A stretch of 64,000 nucleotides of DNA from Methanoplanus limicola DSM 2279 (GTDB lineage Archaea > Halobacteriota > Methanomicrobia > Methanomicrobiales > Methanomicrobiaceae), in NCBI RefSeq assembly GCF_000243255.1, contig NZ_CM001436.1:2196957-2260956 (forward strand), in the 5' to 3' direction. Shown here one piece after another: positions 25,898 through 35,700 of the stretch. Made by a program: the position numbers and the translations under genes. How positions within the stretch are numbered: position 1 is the stretch's first letter; the number at the start of each line of letters is the position of its first letter. The notes under the pieces were generated by a model. That model had not been told where the DNA came from. It ran no database searches and worked only from the letters and a program-made list of their open reading frames with translations.

Positions 25898-27062
25898 CCT
25901 GGAGATTAATCTATCAGATCTGGACTATTCCAGATTAAACCTGACCGGAAATCCATTCCCTTATTCAGGTATTCCGGAGCAGACACCTGAAATATACGTT
26001 GGGCAGGAAGATGTACTGAATAAAATCAGCAATGTGCTGTCTCCGGTTATTAAATATGGCCGATCAAGCCATCTGATAATATCAGGTTCCTACGGGAATG
26101 GTAAAAGCCATACTCTCAGATATATCCAGTCACAGATAAAAAAGCAGTTTGAAAATTCAGAATTAAATAAACCGGTTGTAGGTTATATCGGACAACCCGG
26201 TGAAAGTATGTTGGATATTTACCGTGATTTTATCTACGATATTGGACCCGACTACCTAAAGAGTAATGCCCAGAAGTATATCGGGAACTGTGCTGTCCAA
26301 CTGTCCCGCGAAGGTAAGATAGAAGAAGATATTAAGAACAATGAGGGTTGGAATTCTATTGAAAGCGGAGATGTACTGTTATCAGACGTTATTCCGGAGG
26401 CTATGATAAAATTATCTGCAAAAACCAAATTTCCTGATTTTTCAAGGGCTTTCCTTAATCTGGCCTACGAAGAGAACTCCATTACATCCTGGGAATGGAT
26501 AAGTGGAGAATCTATTGAATATTCACGACGAAGAGAAATTAATCTCACAACCAATATTGGGAAAAGATTGTCCCAAAGAGCCTTTTTAGCTTTGAAAAAT
26601 ACTCTTGAATTAACAGACAACACCCCTCTGATATTATTAATTGATGAATTTGAATATATTGAAACACTTCAGACAAAAACCAAACAGAATATGCTTAATT
26701 CGATAAGACATCTAATGGATCTAAATCCATTTGGACTTTCAATTGTTATGGCCTGTGCGCCCGAGGTCTGGGAGAAAATAATATCTGAATATCATGCATT
26801 CTCAGAAAGAATTGGTAAAGAAGTAAATTTAAAACCCCTTACAAGAGAAAATGTTGGAGAATTTATTATATCTTATCTCAATTTAAAAAGGAAATTGGGG
26901 AGTGATTCACTGGGCCCCTTTACAGATTCAGCTATTGATAAAATATTTGTTCAGGGTCAGGGCAATGCCAGACAGATCATTACAATCTGCAGCAATCTTT
27001 TGGATTTATCAATAAAAGAAGGAAAAAAAATAGATGAAGATTTTGTGAGTAATTTATTATGA
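25890..27062 (+). CDS. AAA+ family ATPase (Orc1/Cdc6- or BrxC-like core)
   Basis: A 390-aa ATPase. It begins with LNLTGNPFPYSGIPEQTPE and YVGQEDVLNKI, the entry motif of several STAND/Orc-like ATPases. Walker A is GSYGNGKSHT (about residues 65-74), Walker B is LILLIDEFEYIE (about 246-257), and a sensor-like LSIVMACAPEVWE follows. The C-terminal part reads like a winged helix or lid (GNARQIITICSNLLD). It overlaps the previous gene by 8 bp, and its stop overlaps a 20-codon frame. DpdB in the bacterial system is reported to use ATP; this protein could play the equivalent part, but that is inference from context. Confidence 0.72.
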   Translation: MSNLEINLSDLDYSRLNLTGNPFPYSGIPEQTPEIYVGQEDVLNKISNVLSPVIKYGRSSHLIISGSYGNGKSHTLRYIQSQIKKQFENSELNKPVVGYIGQPGESMLDIYRDFIYDIGPDYLKSNAQKYIGNCAVQLSREGKIEEDIKNNEGWNSIESGDVLLSDVIPEAMIKLSAKTKFPDFSRAFLNLAYEENSITSWEWISGESIEYSRRREINLTTNIGKRLSQRAFLALKNTLELTDNTPLILLIDEFEYIETLQTKTKQNMLNSIRHLMDLNPFGLSIVMACAPEVWEKIISEYHAFSERIGKEVNLKPLTRENVGEFIISYLNLKRKLGSDSLGPFTDSAIDKIFVQGQGNARQIITICSNLLDLSIKEGKKIDEDFVSNLL

Positions 27063-27121
27063 ATTTCCTCAGGATAAAATCAAAAAATATATTAAATATT
27101 AATTTAAATCTAAATTTATGA
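27059..27121 (+). CDS. 20-codon linker reading frame coupled at both ends
   Basis: The stop of the ATPase gene and the start of this frame share ATGA (27059-27062); its own stop shares ATGA with the next gene (27118-27121). The frame encodes 20 residues (MNFLRIKSKNILNINLNLNL), rich in Asn and Leu from AT-rich DNA. The double overlap would let ribosomes pass from the ATPase gene to the next gene without a gap. A regulatory or coupling leader is more likely than a functional peptide. It may also be chance. Confidence 0.4.
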   Translation: MNFLRIKSKNILNINLNLNL

Positions 27122-28008
27122 AGTTTGGGGAGGTTAATTCATATATACAGGATATTATCAGAAATAATAACTATTTAATCATAATAGATACTCAATCATC
27201 ACAACCCTTTGGTTCCCTTCGTTCAGTACCTCTTTTACATGAGATTTCAGGATGTATGGATTTGAGTATTTTTGATCCGGAAGCAGCTATCAGCAGGAAT
27301 TTTCCATTAAAATTAATACAGGATATTTCTTTTCAGGACCTTAGCAATTGTTCTGATAAGGGCAGTCTTCTCTCTTTGATAATTCTTAATTCAGGATATG
27401 AAGAAAAGACTGGATATGTTTCTTCAATAATTGAATCAAATACACCAAAAATATTTGTTGGGGATTCTATCGGTTTTACTCCTAAAAACTGGAGATACTC
27501 CGGGAAAAGCATAGAGGAAAAATCAATACAGATTCCTTTAAACTATAACAGGGTTTACTCTAAATTTATTGAGGATAACTGTTTACAGGAATTCCAATTT
27601 AAAACAACTAAAAACGTCTTCTTTAATAATCTTTATAGACTGGAATATCGACTGTTGGGTAAAAAATCAGCTCAAGTCTCTGATCTTTTTAATTTTGGAG
27701 AGGAAATACTCGCGATTACACCAATATGGGATATTCTGGTAGAATTGTTAGGTAATATTAAATCTTCAAATGATAAGTTCAATGATATTTCCATTTCTCT
27801 TAAACCATGGATTGAAGATGAAAATGATGTTAAATCTGTTTCTGAGAAACTATACAATATTTTGAACGAGAATGATTTTGATCCATCTTTAATTATTGAA
27901 ACCAGAGATGGATACATAAGCAATAATCATGAAAATTTTCTGCAGATTTGTGAATCCTGTAAAGATAATGATATTCAGGGCTATATCTCAGAAATTATTG
28001 GGGAATAA
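27118..28008 (+). CDS. Unknown island protein
   Basis: A 296-aa protein of no recognised family. It starts YIQDIIRNNNYLIIIDTQSS, continues with an alternating strand/helix half (PKIFVGDSIGFTPKNWRYSG) and a helical C-terminal half (WDILVELLGNIKSSNDKFND). No catalytic motif, membrane segment or signal is visible. Together with the two genes before it, it makes a block that is not part of the familiar DpdG-K order. It lies 2 bp before the DpdG-like gene. Confidence 0.62.
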   Translation: MKFGEVNSYIQDIIRNNNYLIIIDTQSSQPFGSLRSVPLLHEISGCMDLSIFDPEAAISRNFPLKLIQDISFQDLSNCSDKGSLLSLIILNSGYEEKTGYVSSIIESNTPKIFVGDSIGFTPKNWRYSGKSIEEKSIQIPLNYNRVYSKFIEDNCLQEFQFKTTKNVFFNNLYRLEYRLLGKKSAQVSDLFNFGEEILAITPIWDILVELLGNIKSSNDKFNDISISLKPWIEDENDVKSVSEKLYNILNENDFDPSLIIETRDGYISNNHENFLQICESCKDNDIQGYISEIIGE

Positions 28009-28010
28009 TT

Positions 28011-28805
28011 ATGGCAGTAGATATTTTAGATCAACCAAACGGGGGCATTCTTGAATCCCTGTGTCAGTATATTTCAACAACTGACGGAAGCGTAAATAAA
28101 AAAGAATTGTTATCCAAATTTACTTCAGGAAATAAAAATTCAATTGAGGCTCATTTAAAAATTCTCGATGCTCTGGATATAATCATAAACTCTGAAAATG
28201 ATATAATACTCAGGGATTGTAAGTATCTTGATATATGTGATCCCTATTCTGAGAATTTTTCATTACATTTCAAGAGCCAGTTATTATATTCAATCAGAAA
28301 CTCAGACGAAGAACATATTAATTACTTTTCTCATTTTTTAGGAGAGTTATTTGCTAATCCGGTCATTAATGAAAACAGTCTCGAAGAATATTTAATTCAT
28401 GCCAGAGGAAAATCAGGAATTATTGACCCGTCTGGTGAAAGGTTAGGTGGCAAGGTTGACTTTTTAAAGCAACTACTTACATACTTCAACTTTATAACAA
28501 AACTTGATGATAGAAGAATAATGATTTCCTTTCCCCTGGATTTGTTTGAAACAATAGTTAATCTGTTACTAAAAGATTCAGAACCAAAAGATATCTTCTC
28601 CGGGTTTTTGCCTTCTCTTGAATCAGAATTCTTTCCGGTATTTACAGACACCGATAAGACAAAAATTCTTCCAGTACTTATGAAAACTCTCTCTCTTAAA
28701 GACGAATTATCTTCAATAGAATTTGATTATCTCTCAGATGGAGGCAGACCACTGAACATAGAGACTAACAACAAAGAATATAATTTAATCATGAGGGTGG
28801 ACTAA
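28011..28805 (+). CDS. DpdG-position protein (winged-helix-like N-terminus)
   Basis: A 264-aa protein with an N-terminal winged-helix-like region (CQYISTTDGSVNKKELLSKF, HLKILDALDIIINSENDIIL) followed by a helical body (FSHFLGELFANPVI, FLKQLLTYFNFITKLDDRRI). The family cannot be read from sequence alone. The size of about 260-300 aa and the position directly before a DpdH-like ATPase match DpdG of the bacterial restriction module. It begins 2 bp after the previous stop and ends 1 bp before the next start. Role inferred: adaptor for the ATPase. Confidence 0.6.
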   Translation: MAVDILDQPNGGILESLCQYISTTDGSVNKKELLSKFTSGNKNSIEAHLKILDALDIIINSENDIILRDCKYLDICDPYSENFSLHFKSQLLYSIRNSDEEHINYFSHFLGELFANPVINENSLEEYLIHARGKSGIIDPSGERLGGKVDFLKQLLTYFNFITKLDDRRIMISFPLDLFETIVNLLLKDSEPKDIFSGFLPSLESEFFPVFTDTDKTKILPVLMKTLSLKDELSSIEFDYLSDGGRPLNIETNNKEYNLIMRVD

Positions 28806-28806
28806 C

Positions 28807-31800
28807 ATGAACATTTCAGAAATAATAAGTAAAGACTTAGTAAATCAGACATTTACAATAGAGTGTTTCCAGAAGACCGAAGAAACCTTCTTTAAAACAC
28901 ATTATCCTCTGAGTTTTTATCATAAAAACCCTGGTTCAGGAGAAATTGATAGATTAGTTTCAGAGAAGGATTTTCTTGAACAATGGGACTTTAATTTAAG
29001 TGAAAGAAAAGATAGCAGAAGTTATATCCGTCCTTATGTAATATGGGGAGCCCCAGGAACCGGAAAAACAGAATTATGCAGACTTCTGGAACTTGAAATC
29101 CCAAAAAAATGCTCCGATTACGAAACAATACGTGTTTCAAAGCGTGAACTTGCAATGGGAGGAATTCTGGGAGTTGCCGAGAGAATATCCGGAAAACAGG
29201 TTGATATTTCAGAAAAATTGCTGCAGGATCGGGGAGGAACATCAGTTTCCACATTCTACAGATTCATTTTGGGTTTAATATATGACGAAGATTCTTCATC
29301 AATCACTATTTCTGCAAAGAATGAAGAAGGACGTGCGTTTGCTTTTGAATATCTTGCAGAAAAAGTAATCTATAATATAAGAGAAAGAGTTGATAAATTT
29401 AAAAATACCGAAGATTTTTCTACGGTTGAATCATCTTTAGAATTTTTTACTTCAAAAGATAAAGTAGATTGTACAAAAGATCCTGAATTGATAAAACACG
29501 GAGTAAGCATAAATCTAATTGATTATGATAAAGTAAACAAAACATTATATAATAAATTAATTAACAACTTCTATGATACAACAAATGTTCAGGAATTAAT
29601 ATTTAAATATATCAAAAAAGCAAATGAAAATAACAAAATTCCGGTACTTATATTTGATGATGTTACTTTCCTTGGAAATCTTATTGATGAATTTATAACA
29701 GTCATTACTGATATCTCCACAGATGAAGGTTATATCTGTGATTTTATAATCGGAACAACTACTGCATTTTATGAAAACAAGATCAAAGCCAGCTTTTTTG
29801 GAACAGCTGAAGCAAGACTCCATGAAGTTAAATTAAGTCTTAGCGATTCTGAAAACAGTAAAAATGCAAACTGGCTCGTAGGTGAAAAAGGATTAAATCA
29901 CTTTTTGCATTTCACTCAGAAATATTTAAAGGCGTCATATAACCCATCATATGACAATTTAAGTGAACTTGATTTCAGAAATCAGTTCAGGGATTATTTT
30001 AAGGATAATAAATTTGTCTATTATCCTTTTTCAAAAGATTTCCTCATAAAATTATATGGGAAAATTAAAACCGATATGCTGCTTAGTAAAAATCAGAGCA
30101 TATCCCTGACTCCCAGATTTATGATTCAGATATTAAGAAATACAATTTTACAGTCATATGATAATGATTTACCGCCAAGTTGTTTTGTCGATAATTTTCT
30201 TACTCTTAATACAACTGACAATTTCTCCGGACTACTTGAAGAAGATAAAAGAAGATGGTTTAATTTCTATAATACTTTATGGTGGTATGGGAATATTGAA
30301 GGAGGAAAAGTAACTCTTAATAGCTCATTTTTATCTGAGTTGGGTGTTCATGAAATTCCTCAAAAATATATTAATGCCGATACGGTTCAGGCAAGCCTTA
30401 ATTTATCAGAATCAAATCTGAACCTCATCAGTGACGGTGGTAGTTCTGAGAGAACAAAAGTTGAAGCAATTAATCCAGTAAGACAGGAGGTTCAGCAGAA
30501 TGTAAGACTATGGTGCAAAGGCGAATCAAATGATCTTCCCCTTAATTCAATCAAAGATGGATTTAATTTAATTCTGAAAAAATTAAATGGTGACCTTTCC
30601 GGGAGTAAAAATTATAACAACCTGATAAATCGCAAATCTTCAAGAAAAGAGGGTTTAGAAATTATTTCGTATAAACCAAAAGGAAACCGGGAGTGCGAAT
30701 TTCATATTGGCGGAGATGGCAACTGGAAGAACAGAATCACAATCATTCCATCAGATCAAAAAGATTCTTTTAAAGATGAAATTTCAAGATATAAGGGATT
30801 ATTCCTTGCATTTACAGTTGATGACTTTGTAGATCTTTACGAAATCGGAACTGAAAATTCAGTTGATAATACCATTAATGAATTCCTTAGTAAAAATATA
30901 GTCAGGATTAAAAGTTGTCTGAATAATTACAATATTTCATTAAAAAAGACCTTTGAAGAAGAACTAAAAAATACTACTGAATCCTACATCCTGTCAGCAT
31001 ACATTACAGCAAATTCGCTCTTTAAATCCAAATTATTTTTAGAACCTATAATTGATGCCAAAGATATTTTAAGAATTCATGAAATAGAAAGGGATATCAG
31101 CTATAATGTATGGTCACCTGAAATACAGAGAATTTTTCTAGAAGGTACAGTTAAGCACGACAAACTACTAAAAATTGTTAATGGTCTGTTTCTCAGTACA
31201 TTTTCTATAAGAGGTTCGGGTGAATCTGCTGGAGTAATCGACTACCCTCTCCTTGAAAGGGCCTGGAAAGATATTAAGGACAATCCATATTACCCTCTAA
31301 TAAACTCAGATGTTCCAAATAAAAGATATAAAATTGAAAAAGCTGATATTGAATTTAAGGATTTATCAGCCAAATTAAAATTATTTGCAAATAAATGTCA
31401 GGGACTTTCATTTGATTCTTCTTCAGAAGATCTTTTGGAAATTGAAGATAAATTCAGCCAGATGTGTTATGGGGATAATCTGATAAAACTTTTAAATGAA
31501 TTGAGAAGCAATCTTTCAACAACACAGTATAATAATTCCATATCAAACATAATTCCAGTACTAAAAAAGCAGGATTATAAATTGTATGTGGATTACATCA
31601 TTAAAATTCAGGATGAATTATCAGACCTTGAAAACAGCGAGGTTGATATATTCTCTAAAATAAAGGAGTTCCTTGTAACTATAAACTTCAAGTACATCTG
31701 CAATCTTGATGAGTATAAGGCAATGGGATATCTTGATAGATTAGTCAGTGGTTTAGCCAGTGAAACAGATTACAAATCTCAGATTAATTATGATATAAAT

Positions 31801-31851
31801 AAAATCAGAAATTCTCTTGATGAATTTTTAATTATGGATGGTGATTTCTGA
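28807..31851 (+). CDS. dpdH: DpdH-like large P-loop ATPase
   Basis: A 1014-aa ATPase. Walker A is WGAPGTGKTEL (about residues 79-89) and a Walker B-like VLIFDDVTFLG lies at about 279-289. The remaining 700 residues are mostly helical with charged segments and no known catalytic motif. In the bacterial Dpd island DpdH is an ATP-binding protein of about this size that lies between DpdG and DpdI and is part of the restriction half; order and size agree here. It shares one base with the next gene (TGATG). The assignment comes from synteny plus the P-loop, not from a profile search. Confidence 0.68.
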   Translation: MNISEIISKDLVNQTFTIECFQKTEETFFKTHYPLSFYHKNPGSGEIDRLVSEKDFLEQWDFNLSERKDSRSYIRPYVIWGAPGTGKTELCRLLELEIPKKCSDYETIRVSKRELAMGGILGVAERISGKQVDISEKLLQDRGGTSVSTFYRFILGLIYDEDSSSITISAKNEEGRAFAFEYLAEKVIYNIRERVDKFKNTEDFSTVESSLEFFTSKDKVDCTKDPELIKHGVSINLIDYDKVNKTLYNKLINNFYDTTNVQELIFKYIKKANENNKIPVLIFDDVTFLGNLIDEFITVITDISTDEGYICDFIIGTTTAFYENKIKASFFGTAEARLHEVKLSLSDSENSKNANWLVGEKGLNHFLHFTQKYLKASYNPSYDNLSELDFRNQFRDYFKDNKFVYYPFSKDFLIKLYGKIKTDMLLSKNQSISLTPRFMIQILRNTILQSYDNDLPPSCFVDNFLTLNTTDNFSGLLEEDKRRWFNFYNTLWWYGNIEGGKVTLNSSFLSELGVHEIPQKYINADTVQASLNLSESNLNLISDGGSSERTKVEAINPVRQEVQQNVRLWCKGESNDLPLNSIKDGFNLILKKLNGDLSGSKNYNNLINRKSSRKEGLEIISYKPKGNRECEFHIGGDGNWKNRITIIPSDQKDSFKDEISRYKGLFLAFTVDDFVDLYEIGTENSVDNTINEFLSKNIVRIKSCLNNYNISLKKTFEEELKNTTESYILSAYITANSLFKSKLFLEPIIDAKDILRIHEIERDISYNVWSPEIQRIFLEGTVKHDKLLKIVNGLFLSTFSIRGSGESAGVIDYPLLERAWKDIKDNPYYPLINSDVPNKRYKIEKADIEFKDLSAKLKLFANKCQGLSFDSSSEDLLEIEDKFSQMCYGDNLIKLLNELRSNLSTTQYNNSISNIIPVLKKQDYKLYVDYIIKIQDELSDLENSEVDIFSKIKEFLVTINFKYICNLDEYKAMGYLDRLVSGLASETDYKSQINYDINKIRNSLDEFLIMDGDF

Positions 31852-32624
31852 TGTCTTTAAATTATCAGGAAGAATTAATCAAAATTACTGGTTTCCTGGA
31901 AGAAAAAAATAAATTCGCTGAAAAAAACGAGAAGATCAGAAAATTACAAAGAGAAATTTCTGATTCAAATTTAAAGAGATCATGTATTATTCAATCTAAA
32001 TTCCTGACAAAGATAAAACCAGATGAAAATGAATTAAAAGAGACCCTGAAAAATTTATATAATACCCACCAATACTTATCCCGCAAATTAAAAAACAATC
32101 AAGAAGGGTCAGTTTGCAATATAGAAGGATTGGATATAGAGGAACTGGAAAAACTATCAAATGATTTTGATACTTTCAACACTCAGGTAAGAGAACTTAA
32201 TCGCAACAACAGTAATTTAATAAATAATATAATCTCTGAACTGGACAAAAGGAAAGAAAATATTTCCGAATTTGCATCTCAGTATCCTGAACATAATATC
32301 AATCCGGATGTCTTCGATGAAACAAAGGAATATATCAGGTCAAACATTTCAAATTCAGAGGCAGCATTTCAATATTTAACAAACAATGGTTTTGATTACT
32401 CCTTAAAGGAATGGAATGAATATTTTTCAAAATGTGAGGCCGAGGAAGAGAAAACCAAAGGTCTTGAAATAAATGATGTTTCTAAAGAAACAAAAGAATT
32501 CCTTGATAGAATGAAGGCTGGACATCGGTCAAATCTACATAATATTACCACTACAATATTGTCTGAAATTAATGATAATTATCCGGATTTGGCAAGGAAT
32601 ATTTCTGTGAGGCTTAATAAGTAA
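31851..32624 (+). CDS. DpdI-position coiled-coil protein
   Basis: A 257-aa, highly charged, helical protein with long coiled-coil-like stretches (FAEKNEKIRKLQREISDSNL, LEKLSNDFDTFNTQVRELNR). There are no membrane segments and no catalytic motif. It overlaps the DpdH-like gene (TGATG at 31849-31853). Its position between the H- and J-like genes and its size fit DpdI, whose function is unknown. It may bridge the ATPase and the helicase. Confidence 0.6.
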   Translation: MSLNYQEELIKITGFLEEKNKFAEKNEKIRKLQREISDSNLKRSCIIQSKFLTKIKPDENELKETLKNLYNTHQYLSRKLKNNQEGSVCNIEGLDIEELEKLSNDFDTFNTQVRELNRNNSNLINNIISELDKRKENISEFASQYPEHNINPDVFDETKEYIRSNISNSEAAFQYLTNNGFDYSLKEWNEYFSKCEAEEEKTKGLEINDVSKETKEFLDRMKAGHRSNLHNITTTILSEINDNYPDLARNISVRLNK

Positions 32625-32744
32625 CATCATTAAAATCATATCCATAATTATCAAGAAAAAGATGAATTATCATCAAATGCACAAATAATTCAAACAAAGT
32701 TTATGAGGAATCTTATTATACAACAGGATTCGGAGAGAAAACAA

Positions 32745-35700
32745 ATGACAGATGATAAAATAAATATATTATTTCAAATTTCTAAAATTTCAAGAAATAA
32801 ATGGGCTAAAAAAGAAGATGAGATCGTCACGAAAAATGGGATAATAGAGAATATATCCAACGAGGATTTAAATAGTCATATTTCCGAACTTGAAAAAAAT
32901 GGTTGTATCTTAGTTAACGGTGAAGAAATAACAAATGAGATTCCTTTTTCTAAGATTATTGAAGAGATATTAATCAAAAATTCCAATAAAGATTTTGAAT
33001 CAGAAAATTTTAATAAGAAACTATCCAAAATTTTCGATGGTAATACAGAAACAGTTGTTGAATTATTGGAAGATTTGGGCCTCATAAAACTATCGGATAA
33101 GAAAGTAATTCTGGATTCATCGTTATATAAGGGTAAAGAAAAAAAAGAAAAGAGAAAGAGAGATGAATTATTAGATAATCTTTTAACATTTATTGAAAAA
33201 GAGGATGCTCACCAGATTCGCTATGGAATTTATGAAACCGAAATTAGAGGAAATGCTCTGTTCTGTGAATCAATTATTGAAAATGACCCGTTATTTATTA
33301 AAACAGAATATGGTTTAAGAAGTTTAATGAATGATGGCTTTCTTTTACCATTAAATAGAGAAGGAAACGTATTGGACTGGGAATTCAGAAGCCGTATCGC
33401 TGAAATCATAAGGTTGCTTAGTAAACTTCGGCAGAGATTTTGGGGTCAAAAAAGTCAAGATTCCAAAAAACTAACTCAAGGGGTTAAACTCGAAGTGATC
33501 GACAGAAAAACACCTACGAGAAATATAGACCTTGAACAACCAGTTTATGATATGCTATCTGAGTTTAAATCTTATCCATCAGGTGTAGAGCAAAACCTCA
33601 GGACAATTACTGATAATTTCATTGAAGCATTAAAAAAGAACAAATATGATCAAATTGCAGATTTTCAGTACAGAAGTTTTACCCACATATTTCAAAAATT
33701 AATAGAACAAGATTCCGGTTATAAAGGAATGATTTTAACAGCCGGAACCGGTATGGGAAAAACTCTCGCATATATAGTTCCAATTCTTTATTACATCCTC
33801 CTTAATCAGGATAAAAAAGGAACAAAATTGATCAATGTATACCCCAGAACTAAACTTGCAGAAAATCAGATTGAAACATTTATAAAAATATTATATCACA
33901 TAAACAAAAACAATGACAAAAAAATAACTATTGGAATTGATTATTCCGGAACGCCATATGGATGGACAGATTTTGGAAAAGCTCCAGAATCTGGTAAAAA
34001 AACACTCTATGAGAATAATATAAACAGATTATGGAAATATGAAAATACATCAGAAGGAGGAAAATATATATGTCCCTATGCAAAATGTCCTAAATGTGAT
34101 AAAAACCTCTTTGTTAAGATAAGGAATATTGGACAAAATTCTCCATTAACCTGTGAATGTGGAGTTGAAATAGATTATGTTAAATATAGTAAAGAAGATT
34201 TTGCGAATGAACCACCAGATATTTACATCGTTACCACAGAAAGTCTTAACTCACGTCTGATAAATACAAAATACCAAAATCTTTTTGGAACAAAAAACTA
34301 CTGTGCTCCAAAACTGATCATGGTTGATGAAGTTCATCTTCATACATCATTGAACGGTACCCAGGTGGCATATCTTATACAGCGCCTGCTCAAAAGAATA
34401 TCTCATGCACATGAGACCTCCGGTTCACCATTAGTTCTTGGACTAAGTGCGACTATTGGAAATCCAATTAAATTTTTCAGTGAATTTACCGGAATACCAG
34501 AACATAATATAGTACATGAAGAACCCAAAGACAATGAAATGAAGAAGAGTGGAGTTGAACATTTAGTATTTGTCAAACCTGAAAGTGGTGAAGATACTGA
34601 TGTTCTGTCAAACCTTCTACAGACCTGCATGTGTGTTCTTCATAACTTCTCTTATTCTTCAGGAAATAAATATAAGGCTCTTGGATTTGTAGATTCACTT
34701 GATTTAGTACAGAGATGGAAATCTACGCTCTGCGATGCCGATAATATCAAAAAGCTATATTTATTAAGAAATCCTCCTTCAATTGAGGGTCATAAAGATA
34801 TTAAGGATTATTTTGGAATTAAACCGGAAAGATGTAGTGATTGTGCAAAACAGGTAAACCGCAACTGTATCTTTTACCAACAGGGAGAATGCTGGTGGTT
34901 TATGCGGTATGGCAATCCAACAAAGAAAGATAGTCGATATATAGACAATCTCAAAATTAAATCCAAAACAGGGAAAAGTGGATATGTACCCGACAATTAT
35001 GACCTACTAATAACAACATCAGCTATGGAAGTGGGTTATGATGATCCCAACATTATGTGTGTTTTCCAGTATCAATCTCCTATGAATATTGCAAGTTTTA
35101 CACAGAGAAAGGGACGGGCCGGACGTGGTCCAGAAAACAGACCCCTCACTGTCACCGTATTAAGTCCATATAGAACTAAAGACATATTCTATTACCAAAA
35201 CCACCATAACCTTGTTGAACCTCTATTCGAAAAACCACCGATAAATACAGATAATAAAAGCATTAAAAAAATTCATGGATTTTATGGAACTCTTGATATT
35301 ATAGCCTATAAATGTAATAATGAAGCCCAGGAACTCGCTAACGAAACTTTCCCATCTCAGACAAAAAAAGACGATGCTGACAAATTAGAGATAAATGACA
35401 ATATTACAAAATATATATGCGAACTTCTTAATACTGATAAAAATGATGAAATAATTGGAAGCATTAAAAATCTCATTTCAAACTACAAAAGAAAAGCAAA
35501 AAATGATAGCCCGGACTATGGTATTACTCCTATAAAAGCCCTCCCTAATGATCTTCCAAATAATCTCTTTTCAAGTATAAATCTCCCCTCCGTTGATATT
35601 AAATATGCGGGAGATAATAGTGAACTTGATAAAAATATAGAAATAAATCTGGGACTTTCAGAAACCTCACCAGGCAATGTAACATATAGATGGTTTGGAA

